Of a stretch of DNA of 64,000 nucleotides, positions 47,030-58,400 are shown one piece after another (the stretch's first letter is position 1; each line of letters starts with the position of its first letter). A model generated the notes under the pieces. The model saw only the letters and a list, made by a program, of their open reading frames with translations, was not told the origin of the DNA and did no database searches. The DNA lies in the NCBI GenBank assembly GCA_029747015.1, contig JAKOGI010002143.1, positions 62,501 through 126,500 on the forward strand, read 5' to 3'. The translations under genes and the position numbers were made by a program. This DNA comes from Carnegiea gigantea. Lineage: Eukaryota > Streptophyta > Magnoliopsida > Caryophyllales > Cactaceae.

Positions 47030-50000
47030 ATGGCCTCTGATAGAGATCGTCTTAAAGGTAGTAGTAAGAACTCAAATGTGGTGAACAGTAGGGAAGTTAG
47101 TAGTCAAATTAATGTAGCTAATTGGAAAATTCCTAAACAAAAGATAGAAACAATTTATCAAATAGGTAAGTTTGATTTCAATACGGCTTTATCAATAAAA
47201 GATCATGAAGAAACCTTTAGTTTAGATGAAGAATTTCAAACTATTAAACTACTTTCAAAAATTGCTATTAAAAGATATCAAGAAAAGTATCGATACATTC
47301 ATTTTGGCATGATTCAAATTGCACTCAAACCTTTGACAAGATTAGGATTAGATTGTCCTATATTCATGGCCCTAAGGGACAATAGGTTAATACGTTACAA
47401 GGATTCGTTATTAGCCATGATTCAAACTAATATTTGCAATGGTCCCATATACTTTAATTGTTGCCCAAATTATTCAGTAGATTTAAATGATCCTTGGATC
47501 ATGGATACCTTAGTTCTAGATATCCATCTTCCTAATATTCAAAATAATTTAAAGGTTCAATTTCGTGAACTTTCCAGAAATTTTGCTATTACTTACAGAG
47601 TATATTTCAAGCTACTTTCATCTCAACTTAATCCAAAATGTTTATTAAAACCTACTCTAGATGAAACCATACTACTAAAAGCTGAATCAGATAATATTAC
47701 TACCTTTACTCCTAAATTATTAAAGTGGAATGAAATTACTATTCCTCAAGAATTTATAATTCAAAATACCAGGCCACCTAGAAATATTGCTCAAAAGAAT
47801 ATTCAACAAATCATAGAAGAATCTGATGGTAGAGTACTAATAAGATTTAATTCAACTAAAGAACGAAGTTTATCTTCAAAATCTTTAGACAATTTAGAAC
47901 TCCCTCGAACTTCATATTCAATGCCTTCTAGGACAACTAGTTATGATTATTCAAATGATAAAGAAGATACTCAAAAGATTTATTACAAAGCTCCCATAGC
48001 TGAGCCAATAGATGAAGTTACTTCATCTGTAGGTTCCCCAACCTACTCAACTATGCAACCTCCATCATTTTCCTCAATAAATGTTATTTCAACACCTTTT
48101 GCAATCAACAAAGATTATTTACGTCAAGATTTCAATTCAATAAAAAACAAAGTCAAAAGAGAATGGTTCCTTTCACACTTTGATTTAAAAGCTCAAGCAT
48201 TCATTAGGCAAAATTGGTATTCATTCATGGAAAGACACCAAGTCAATATTCCTTTCTTTAATTGGTGGGCTATGTTTGCATTAGATAATAATCTTCCAGA
48301 CCCATTCCAAGTTAGTGAAATAAACACTAATATTAATTTTGCAAAAAAATGGACCCTCTTAAATGGTCAAACACTTACTTCTTTTACCCCTCCATTACAA
48401 GAAATTGTATTAAATACCCCTGAAGGTAATATTCCAGCAGTCCCATTCAAAATAGGTAGAAATGATCCAGAAAATAGTCAAGTAATGCTAAGTGATATTA
48501 AAAAGGTATATCATCAAAATAATTATACAAATCAAGTATTACATACAGTGTCTCAACAAGTCAATATGGTCTCTACTCAAGTTAAAGCAATTGTTAAAAA
48601 ACAAGAAGTTGATTCATTAACTGAAAAATTAGAAAACTTAGATATTAATGATACTAGAAAACAAACCAAACTTTTTAGATGAGATTGCAAAACCTTTATT
48701 CAAAATAAGACGTTCAAATAAATTAGAACTCCCAGATGCTAATACTCCATTAATTTCAAAAATAGAAGAAAAATTAAAGGAAGCAGAAACTTCAACATCT
48801 AATTCCGTCAAAAGTACAGTTAATATTTTAGAAAAAGATTTATCTCAACTAGATGATGATTTCCAAAATATTAATAAAATATATAAAAATGAAAATTCCC
48901 TATTACTCCAAACAAACTCCTCCAGATCTTCACCTTGAAAGTGCAAAAACAATAATTACTGAAAACTTTGCTGGTGATTCAATATATGAATGGAATATAG
49001 ATGGTCGTAGTGACCATGAAATATTCATAACCCTCTAAAGAATGTTAATTGCTTATACAGCCTTTTCAACTAAACATGCAACAGATTTACAAGCTTTTGA
49101 TTTATTAACATCAGGATTCACTGGTATACTCAAAAATTGGTGGGAAAATTATATTCAAGAAGATGAACGTACTAAAATTAGAACTCATACTAATTCTCAA
49201 GGACAACTAGACAATATAGAAACATTGATTTATATAATAGTTACTAATTTTCTTGGAAGTCCAAAAGATATTACAGCTGCAACCGATATTCTTTTAACAA
49301 ATCTAAGGTGCCCAACTCTAGAAGACTACAATTGATACAAAGATACATTTTTAACATATCTATTAAAAAGGGAAGACTGTCGTCAACCCTATTGGAAGGA
49401 AAAATTCATTTCAGGATTACCATCCTTATTTTCTCAACGAATATTCAATAAATTAAGCGAACTCATTGGCAAAAGCCCTATTCCATTCGAACAAATTACG
49501 TTTGGTCAATTATTAAGCTTTATTAAAAAGGAAGGAATTTCTTTATGCAACGAATTAAACTTACAAGCCAGATATTCAACAGATAATGCCGCCAAGCGAA
49601 AAGAGTTAGGTTCTTTTTGTGAGGCCTTTTGTCTTCCAAAGTTAGAAGCTCCATCTGTCAAAAAACGAAGAAAAACTCAAGTTAATAAGAAGAAACCATA
49701 TACTATAAGAAATCCAACTTACAAAAATTTAAGTCCTAAAAAGCCTACTCCAAAACAAAAAACTGATAATACTAATACTTGTTATAAGTGTGGTAAATTA
49801 GGCCACTATGCAACAAATTGTAAAGTTAAAAAGAAACTCAATGAAATCTGTGCAGAACATCCAGACATTCAAGAAAAATTAATTACCTTATTTGAACTCA
49901 AAGATACGCCTAATCAATCGAAAAATCCATCGTCCTCCTCTGATTGTGAAAATAATGTTATTAATGAACTAGAAAGTGACTCAAGTGAATATTCATCAGG

Positions 50001-51167
50001 TAATGAGTCTTCAAGATTATGCTATAAGTGTATTAATGTCATAACTACTAATAATAGTGAAAAGTAATTTTTATTAGATTTAATTGAACAAATTCAAGAT
50101 ACCGAATTAAGGAAAGAGTATTTATAAAAGCTCAAAAGTATATTAATAAAAGAAGATTCTTTAGAACCTCCTCATAAGGTAAGTATCAATAAAATATTTG
50201 AAACACGTGAGATTCCAAATATTTTCAAGGCAGTTAATATTCAAGACTTAAAAAACGAAGTTAATATATTAAAAGAACACATTAAAAATTTACACAAAGA
50301 TTTATGTTCATTACAAACAAAAGACCTTGAATTAGAGGCAAGGTTAACATTAATAGAAAATAATTCTCCTTCACCGAACATTCAATCAGAAGACACTCCT
50401 ACGAATCCACAATTTGTTTCAACTATTAATCAAATAAATTTCCAAAACTGGTATATTCCTATTACTCTTAAAATTAAAGATAGTTTTGAATGCAATACTA
50501 TTGCACTATTAGATAGTGGTGCAGATAAAAATTGTATTCAAGAAGGATTAATTCCCTCAATATATTATGAACGGACAAAAGAACGACTCCATACTACTAA
50601 TGGTATGGCATTACAAGTTAAGTATAAATTATCTAATGCTTATATATGCAATCAAGGATATTGTTTCAAAAATTCATTCATCTTAGTACGGGATATGAGT
50701 CAAGAAGTTATTCTTAGAACTCCTTTCCTTACTCAAATTTATCCATTTAAAGTAGATCATATAGGCGTACATACGGAATTATGGAATCTACAATATCATT
50801 CAAATTTGTCAATTTGATTTGTCAAAACGATTTACCTTTGTTACAAAATGCTTCAATAACAAAGCAAATTAATGTCATTACATGTAATAATCCAAAATAC
50901 TGGTATAAATTAAAACAACGTGACCTCATTCAACGACTCAACAATAATCAAAAGGAATTGTAAGAAATAAATAAACAACTAGAGGAATTAACCATTAGCT
51001 TACGCAATCATATAACTTCAATAGATTTCAAAGACTTTTATACAAAATGGTTACATGAGTATCATCAATTAGCTTGCCAGCGTCATGATTTAGAAAAAAC
51101 CATAGACTATTGGCAAACCAATCTTAGAATACTCAATACCTGCATAGGCCAATATCAAATCATCTAG
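47030..51167 (+). pseudogene. Type B ORF1, plus strand
   Basis: ATG 47030 (MASDRDRLKG; nine upstream codons are open but come from leader). Movement protein, linker and the start of the coat region are open to 48682, the longest uninterrupted movement-protein reading here. Then come frameshifts near 48655 and 48890; stops at 49036 (Gln), 49335 (Trp), near 50066 and 50125; a frameshift near 50780; and stops near 50815 and 50960. Knuckle CYKCGKLGHYATNC at 49780-49821; protease DSG at 50512-50520, next to a Gln-to-Lys change. Ends at 51165-51167 without RT. Confidence 0.9.
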
Positions 51168-51269
51168 CCTTCACCCATTCAATGCGGAGTAATATATTTC
51201 CAAAACTATTTTTCAAAAGATTTTTGAACAAAACAAGTTTTCAACACCTTGATAAAGCATTTCCTTACT

Positions 51270-51293
51270 CTAACAACCATCATTTATTTTCAG
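51270..51293 (+). promoter_or_regulatory. Predicted branch point and splice acceptor before B-type ORF2
   Basis: CTAAC at 51270-51274, then CATTTATTTTCAG ending 51293. The next ATG is that of ORF2 at 51327. Confidence 0.6.
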
Positions 51294-51326
51294 CCATCAA
51301 CACTTCAAACATCTCAGTCCTTTACC

Positions 51327-51899
51327 ATGAATACTCAAACCCATCTTCCCTATGCAGTCCCTGATCCAACTCAAGCCTCAATTCAACATCCTTCATCGTC
51401 CACTCAAATATTTTCTTCTGAATTACCAAATTTTCTACATGAACCACTTCTATTCTATCTGCGTGACCATGAACTCTACTATACATCGTTCTATGGACCA
51501 CGCTACAATGAAAGTGCTTTCTTCATTGATTATCAAGACTGGTTTAATTTCTCTGAAATATCATTTTACAGTTATCTCAAACTCATTAAAGCTTATCAAA
51601 CGCTTGTTCAAGATGTCAACAATTATTCAGTTCTCATCGTTATGCCTACTGGGTATATTAATTATTTCAAATGGTTCCACAAGCACCTTGAATATTGGAC
51701 AGCCTTTGAACCTCATATTTTCAAATTTGTTTCAAAAATGTTCCCTGATGTTCATGTTTGCCCAGTTGATCAAAGTCATACTCAAGTTCTCATACCATTA
51801 AAATATCCATTCAAAATCAATGCTTCCTATCTTATTCACACTCCATATGGTCTACGGTGCAAATATCTACAAGATGATTATTTCCATTTTCGCTACTAA
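51327..51899 (+). CDS. Type B ORF2, intact (unknown function)
   Basis: 190 codons, ATG 51327 to TAA 51897-51899, no break. N-terminal Pro/Gln/Ser-rich segment, then an aromatic-rich body with IDYQDWFN and WFHKHLEYW. No transmembrane segment or known motif. Thirty bases after the stop, in the next frame, is a reading ending PCAPNPYDY (51940-51966), very like the PCAQDPYDY end of A-type ORF2. This suggests B ORF2 once ended there too. Expression would need a spliced or subgenomic RNA, as ORF1 lies upstream. Confidence 0.8.
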   Translation: MNTQTHLPYAVPDPTQASIQHPSSSTQIFSSELPNFLHEPLLFYLRDHELYYTSFYGPRYNESAFFIDYQDWFNFSEISFYSYLKLIKAYQTLVQDVNNYSVLIVMPTGYINYFKWFHKHLEYWTAFEPHIFKFVSKMFPDVHVCPVDQSHTQVLIPLKYPFKINASYLIHTPYGLRCKYLQDDYFHFRY

Positions 51900-52557
51900 T
51901 TACTCTCTGATCAATTCATCCTTTGTCACTTGCGATTATCCTTGTGCACCAAATCCTTATGACTATTGAGTAGATTTTCTACTCCTCGTTATTATTCAAA
52001 AAAGAAAAAGAAAAAAGACAATTACCAAAACAAAATCAAGAAAAGAGCCCGCAAAAGTCACGGCCTTTGGCAAAAGTAAGAGCCATTATTTCTTTACGAA
52101 GTTTTTGTTTTGCAGGATTCCATTCAATTCCATGCACGCATTCAAGCCATCCACTTTGCCAAGTTCAATACAGAAAAATCCAAGATCAATTCAATTACAC
52201 ACGGCATCCAAAGGGACTAACAATTAATGCTGCAATTCAATGTCCACGTTACTTTTCCAAGGAAAGCAAGTCAAAAATACTATCTAGCAATTACTACGGC
52301 AATTCAACATGTCACCACTCAATTCAATCATGCCAATGACTCATCAAGACAAGCAATGACTCAACACAGAAAGTAATTATGCAAGGACATGACTCATCAT
52401 CATGTCAATATCCAAGGCAATGACTCATCCCGACAAACAATTCAAGACATCAGAATAATTATTCAAGCGTACTGTTCACGACAGCTCGTCAGAATAATTA
52501 TTCAAGAATACTGTTCAAAAAGGATAATAATTTAAGAATAGTCCAAGGTCTATTATT

Positions 52558-52642
52558 ACTCAGCACTGTTCCACTTTTGACGTGGCTCCAGTCCAAGTTC
52601 TACTCAGCACTGTTCCACTTTTGACGTGGCTCAAGTCCAAGT
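52558..52642 (+). repeat. 44-bp tandem duplication with TGACGTGG element
   Basis: ACTCAGCACTGTTCC... begins at 52558 and again at 52602. Each unit has TTTTGACGTGGCT, a bZIP-type site. The minus-strand piece at 4577-4658 has the same duplication; the other promoters have one unit. Confidence 0.85.
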
Positions 52643-52916
52643 TCAACAGCAAGCAACAATAATTCAAGATTGTCGGTAGTAATTATCAACACCAGATTCA
52701 ATCTTTATCGTCCACTTGTACACATTTAATTCCATCTTGTATTCTATAAATAGATACTCAATAGCGTTGTATTAGGGATCATCTGATCATCTCATCATCA
52801 CAAAATCGTGTAATTTACAAGATCAAAAATCACTACAAACCCTTCTCAACCTTCTCTCTCAAAACCCCTATACTCCATCTTTCAACCTTGTATCAAGTTT
52901 ATTAATTCAAATCGAA

Positions 52917-52922
52917 GTAAGT
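52917..52922 (+). promoter_or_regulatory. Possible 5' splice site in viral leader
   Basis: GTAAGT about 165 bases after TATA and 165 before the primer site. It is kept in most copies (also near 1038, 22698, 31550, 34980, 53258 and 59552-59557) and mutated at 28680. Confidence 0.5.
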
Positions 52923-53079
52923 TTTATTCATCTCTTTTTCTCATCTCAATTCTGCTATTTTGAAATTTGTCTCTGCATTTCAAAATTATTTTCCTGCTTC
53001 ATATCAATTTGCTACTCTGCTCCCCTGCATTAATCCACACTTAGGCCTTAGCTATTACCCGGCCTAGGTCGATTCTGCT

Positions 53080-53094
53080 CCTCCTACTAGGAGG
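53080..53094. repeat. Palindromic tail-to-tail joint at the primer site
   Basis: CCTCCTACTAGGAGG is a perfect odd palindrome centred on 53087. On each side the match continues as inverted leader sequence for over 300 bases with few mismatches. The plus unit B and minus unit A both stop within three bases of the primer site start. Confidence 0.9.
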
Positions 53095-54167
53095 ACCAGA
53101 ATCGACCCAGGCCGGGTAATAGCTAAGGCCTAAGTGTGGATTAATGCAGGGGAGCGGAGTAGCAAATTGATAAGATGCAGGAAAGTAATTTTGAAACGCA
53201 AAAATGAATTTGAACATAACAAAATTGAAATGAGCAAAGGAGATGAATAAAACTTACTTTAATTTGAATTAATAAACTTGATACAAGGTTGGAGTACAAA
53301 GTTTTGAGAGAAGGTGGAGGTTGAGAAGGGCTTGTAGTGATTTTGATTTTGTGATGTTCTGCGATTCTCCCTAATACAACGCTATTGAGTATCTATTTAT
53401 AGAATATAAGATGGAATTAAATGTATACAAGTGGACGATAAAGATTGAGTCTTGCGTTGATAACTTGTGCCGACAATCTTGAATTATTGCTGCTTCGTGT
53501 TGAACTTTGATTGGAACCACGTCAAAAGTGAAACAGTGTTTAATAATAATGAACCTTGGACTGTTCTTGAATTATTGTCCTTTTTGAACAGTATCTTGAT
53601 GAGCTGTCTTCTTGAACAGTGTTTAGATAAGCTGTCGTGAACAGTACGCTTGAATAATTGTTCTGATGTCTTGAATTGTTTGTCGGGATGAGTCATTGTC
53701 TTGAATGTTGACATGATGATGAGTTATGTCCTTGTATAATTACTTGCCGTGTTGAGTCATTGCTTGTCTTGATGAGTCATAATTACTTGTCGTGTTAAGT
53801 CATTGCTTATCTTGATGATCCATTGGCAAGATTGAATTGAGTGGTGACACGTTGAATTGCCTTTGTAATTCCTAGTCACCTTTGTTGAATTATTCATCTT
53901 TGCCGTGCAAGGTGGGTAGCGAATTGATTGTTCTGAGATCATGTGTAGACTTTGAATTATTCAATGAATTTGGCTAAGTGGATGGCTTAAATGCATGTAT
54001 GGAATCCTGCAAAACAAAAACTACGTAACGAAATAATGGCCCTTAGTTTTACCAAAGGTCGTGACCTTTGCGGGCTCTTTTCTTGATTTTGTTTTGTTTT
54101 CCTGGTTCTTCATTTTTTTTTATTTTTTTTTTCGAATACCGACGAGGGAGTAGAAGTAGAAATCTAC
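53095..54167 (-). promoter_or_regulatory. Viral intergenic region / promoter, type A
   Basis: TATA at complement of 53393-53402; donor GTAAGT complement near 53254-53259; TGACTCA-bearing 45-bp unit twice around 53735-53815; single TGACGTGG-type site near 53520. Small ORFs 53484-53714 and 53757-53942 overlap these and are not regarded as genes. Confidence 0.77.
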
Positions 54168-55363
54168 TCAGAAGTCATAAGGGTCTTGAGCACAGGGACC
54201 GCCCCATGGATCATAGTCAGAATGATCTGAGGATGCGGGTGAATTGGAGGAGGCCGCTTTGGATAATAATAATTGTTTTTGTTTTTTGAGTAATTTGATT
54301 TCTCGCTTGAGTAATTGGAGTTCATCGAGCTCATTGGATGAGGTAGCTTTGCCTGTCTCATTGGATGAGGTAGCTTTCTCTGTGTCTTTTGAGGACCGTT
54401 CTTGCTTCTTTTGAGGGGTTGAGGGTATTGATCGTGGACGTCTAAGGAACAAAACTTGGTAACTGCAAATTTTTCCCACCATTTGATCTTATAGTCCCTG
54501 ATGAGAGAGAATTATGCGGGTGGTGGATAATATTGTATAATACTGAAGGACCAACAAAAAATCCATGGAATACCGAATTTCTTGTGAAATAAGATTTCTG
54601 TGAGGTCTGGAGGATTTGTGGCGTAGGTGGAATAAAATTGAAATGAGTTTTTGATTTCTTCTGGCCATATGATTTGTAGACTACCATAGATAGTCCACCA
54701 TTCATAAAACCATAATGGAAAGATAAATTCAGGCCTTGTATCAAAACTAAAGAACCAAGAATGATTGAATGGTCGATAGAGAAACGTTTCATACCAAGCT
54801 TTTTGATAATCAATATAGTGATAACCTGATGGATTGAATGGAACAGAAAAGGATTTGGTAGTATATGTAGTAGGTCAGTCTTTTCCTGTAAGAACTTTGA
54901 GAATTCGACATTTGGAATAGGCTATAAAATTTGGTGTATGTTTATCGGGAATGTGTTCTATTTCTACAGATTTTGAATCAACCAGGATAAGTTGATAAAA
55001 TTGTCGTGTTTTAAATGGAGAATCGGGAATATGGTAGCATTCTAGAAGAAACGTAGCTTTGACTAATTTATTGAGTTTGAGAAGAGATTGGGGTTCTCAG
55101 TATTTAGTATAGGCAACCGAATTGTGTATTGGTTTAATGAAATATTTAGGTGGATCGAAAGAAGACATTTGAGTAGGAGATGAAGGAGGTTTGATTGAGG
55201 CGTGAGCATAGGATAATGAAAGAAAATCTTCAGAAGGTAAGATTTGGAACTGATTTGTAACTGGGATTGAATATTGAGGATGGGTTTGGGTTGGAGTAGC
55301 AGGTGTCATGGCATATTGCTATGAAGTTTGAATTTTTCTTTCTTTTTTATTGTCTTGATTCAT
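54168..55363 (-). pseudogene. Type A ORF2, several breaks
   Basis: ATG 55361-55363; stop 54168-54170 (ends PYDF). Broken by TAG near 55320 (Gln), TGA near 54877 (Trp) and a 26-bp deletion near 54437 that shifts the frame before the coiled-coil-like end. Colinear with 35892-37110. Confidence 0.87.
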
Positions 55364-55371
55364 AGTGGTGG

Positions 55372-55400
55372 CTGAAAATAAGATATTGAAGTTGTTAGTA
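55372..55400 (-). promoter_or_regulatory. Predicted branch point and splice acceptor before A-type ORF2
   Basis: Complement reads TACTAAC (55394-55400), then CTTATTTTCAG ending at 55372; the next ATG is ORF2 at 55363. Confidence 0.6.
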
Positions 55401-55447
55401 GTAATAGAACAAAATTATAGTTTTGGCCCATGCAGGTATTGGGTATG

Positions 55448-58400
55448 CTAGGATTGAGTTTGTGTCAAGGGCTGATGATGTGATCCTTGTAAAAATTCTC
55501 GTGTTAAGAAATCAGGTAAAGAGTTGTCTTTGCCTTGAATAAATTCAATGTCAAAATCAAAGGCAGATAAAATAGCTTGCCAGCGGGCGAATATTTGTTT
55601 AGAAACAATGTTTTGAACATCCTTTTGAAGAATTTCTTTTGCAGATTTGCAATCTATGCGAAGAAGAAATTTTTTATTAAATAAATCATCTTGAAATTTG
55701 GAGATACATAAAACGATTGATAAAATTTCCTTTTTGATTGTTGAATAATTCTTTTGAGTGTCATTCCAAATGCCGGAATGGTAGCGGACTATTTGTTCGA
55801 CAGAAGCAGAGGGGAGTCGCTTCTGTTGAAGGATGTCGCCGTAGCCTATGTCAGAGGCATCGGTTTGGACTACCATGAAGGCATTTGGGTGGGGTATTCC
55901 AAGACATGGTAAGGTTTTGACTCTTTGTTTGAATAGCTTGACAATATTAGTATGTTCTTCAGACCATGGAGGAAAATCCTTTCGTAATCTTTTATAGAGA
56001 GGTTCACAAAATTGCCTTAATTTTGGGGAAAATTCAGACACATAATTAAGACAACCCAGAAAACGTTGTAGTTGAGTTTTATCTTTGATTTCGTCTGGAA
56101 ATTTATCTGCAAATTCAATGGCCCTAGCGATTGGGCGTATAGTGCCTTGATAGATATCATGTCCCAAAAATCTAATTTTGGTTTGGAATAGTTTCATCTT
56201 TGGTGCTGATACAACTAATCCATTCTTTTTTATAACGTGTAAAAAGGTATGAAGATGTTTAAAATGCTGATCAATACTATTGGAATAGACGAGAACATCA
56301 TCTATATATACTATTGTGAAATGAGTGTAAGGATTAAAAATATCATTCATAATGTTTTGAAATTCAGAAGGTGCGTTCTTTAGGCCAAAGGGCATGACAT
56401 TCCACTCATAATGTCCGAATGGGACGGTAAATGCGGTTTTATATCTATCTTCCTCTTTAATTTGAATATGCCAAAAACCACTTTTCATATCGAATTTTGA
56501 GAATATTGTTGCCTCATATAAGCGATTGAGTAAGTCACGTTTATTAGGAATGGGATATCGGATCCATTGTAATACTTTGTTTAAAGGTTTATAATTAATA
56601 ACTAAATGAGGGGCACCTCGCTCCTTTTCAGCTTGATTATTAACATAAAATGCTGCACAGCTCCAAGGGGACTTAGATGGTCTAATTAATCTCTTTTTTA
56701 ATGAGGTTTCTATTTCCTTTTTACAGAATTCAAGGAGTTCTTTATTCATTTGAATGGGTCTAGCTTTAGTTGGAATATTTTTTTCAGAGAAATCTTTTTC
56801 ATAAGGAAGTGATATGATATGCTTTTTTCTTTGCCAAAAGGCGTTGGGGAGATCAGAGCATACTTCAGTTTTAAACAATTCGTATAGTTCGTGTATTTGC
56901 TTTTGAATAGAGGGTTGCCGTAACCTTTCTTCAATTTTTTTATAAATAATTTCATTTTGTAAACATTGAATATGTTTTTTCTTTTCGTGAAGAAGATTAA
57001 TTTGTTTTAATGTGAAGGAATTTTGTAATAAAGATGACTCTTTTTGATAAATAGGGACGACGAATTTGAATGATATTATTGTTCCCATAACTTCTGTATG
57101 CACACCAATTTGATCTACTTTGAATGGATAGATTTGAGTCATGAAAGGAGTTCCAAGAATGACTTCTTGACCTATATTTTGTACTAAGATGAATGAGTTT
57201 TTAAAACAAAATCCCTGATTGCATATATAAGCATTAGATAATTTATACCTAATTTGTAATGCCGTACCATTAGCATTATGGAGTCGTTCTTTTGTTTTTT
57301 CATAATATATAGAGGGAATTAGTCCTTCCTGAATACAATTTTGATCTGCGCCACTATCTAGTAGTGCAATAGTATTCAATTCAAAACTATCTTTAATTCT
57401 TAGAGTAATATGAATATACCATTTTTGGAAATTTATTTGATTAATAGTTGGAACAAATTGTTGATCTGAAAGAGGGTTATTCTCAATGAATAGTGACCTT
57501 GTTTCTAATTCAAGATCTTTTCTTTGTAATAAATTTTCATATAATTCCTTAATTTGTTTCTTTAATCTATTAACTACGTTTTTTAAGTCTTGAATATTAA
57601 CCAGTTTTAAATTATTTAGAATCCTACGTGTTTCAGATATTTTATTGATGCTTACCTTATGAGGAGGTTCTAAAGAATCTTCTTTTATGAGTATACTTTT
57701 GAGTTTTTGTAAATACCCTTTCCGTAATACGGTATCTTGAATTTGTTCAATGAAAACCAATAAAAATTCTTTTTTACTATTATTAGTAATTATGACATTA
57801 ATAGACTTATAGCATAGTCTTGAGAACTCGTTACTTGATGAATATTTGCTGGATGCATTTTCCAATTTTTTGATAATATTGTCTTCATATTTAGAGGAAG
57901 ATGACAAATTTTCTAATTGATTAGGCGTATCTTTGAGTTTAAATAAGGTAATTTATTTTTCTTGAATGTCTGGATGTTCTGCACAGATTTCATTGAGTTT
58001 CTTTTTAACTTTACAATTTGTTGTATAGTGGCCTAATTTACCATACTTATAACAAGTATTAGTATTATCAGTTTTTCTTTTTGGAGTAGGCTTTTTAGGA
58101 CTTAATTTTTTGTAAGTATGTGGTTTCTTCTTATTAATTTGAGTTTTTCTTCGTTTTTTGATAGAGGGAGATTCTAACTTATTTGAACGTCTTATTTTGA
58201 ATAAAGGTTTTGCAATCGCATCTAAAAAATTTGGTTTGTCCTTCTTAATATCATTAATATCTAAGTTTTCTAGTTTTTCAGTTAATGAATCAGCTTCTTG
58301 TTTTTTAACAATTGCTTCAACTTGAGTAGAGACCATATTGACTTATTGAGACACGGTATGTAATACTTGATTTGTATAATTATTTTGATGATATACCTTT

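Larger units (their letters stand above)
42712..51167. repeat. Long inverted repeat of two type B ORF1 copies
   Basis: Minus arm 46858-42712 and plus arm 47030-51167, each about 4.1 kb and closely similar, with 171 bases of leader between them. The minus arm lacks most of ORF2; the plus arm continues into ORF2 and promoter. Confidence 0.92.
51900..53079 (+). promoter_or_regulatory. Viral intergenic region / promoter, type B, plus strand
   Basis: TATA CTATAAATAG at 52744-52753; four TGACTCA motifs between 52335 and 52430; a 44-bp tandem duplication carrying TGACGTGG at 52558-52642; donor GTAAGT at 52917-52922. No ATG occurs between TATA and donor. The 52067-52339 ORF begins at TTG and crosses promoter sequence; not counted as a gene. 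Confidence 0.78.

Noticed and set aside
52067..52339. 76-90 codon ORFs beginning MAKVRAIISLRSF (also 17431-17661, 32230-32460)
   Set aside because: The first codon is TTG, not ATG; they cross the non-coding region and show no known motif.
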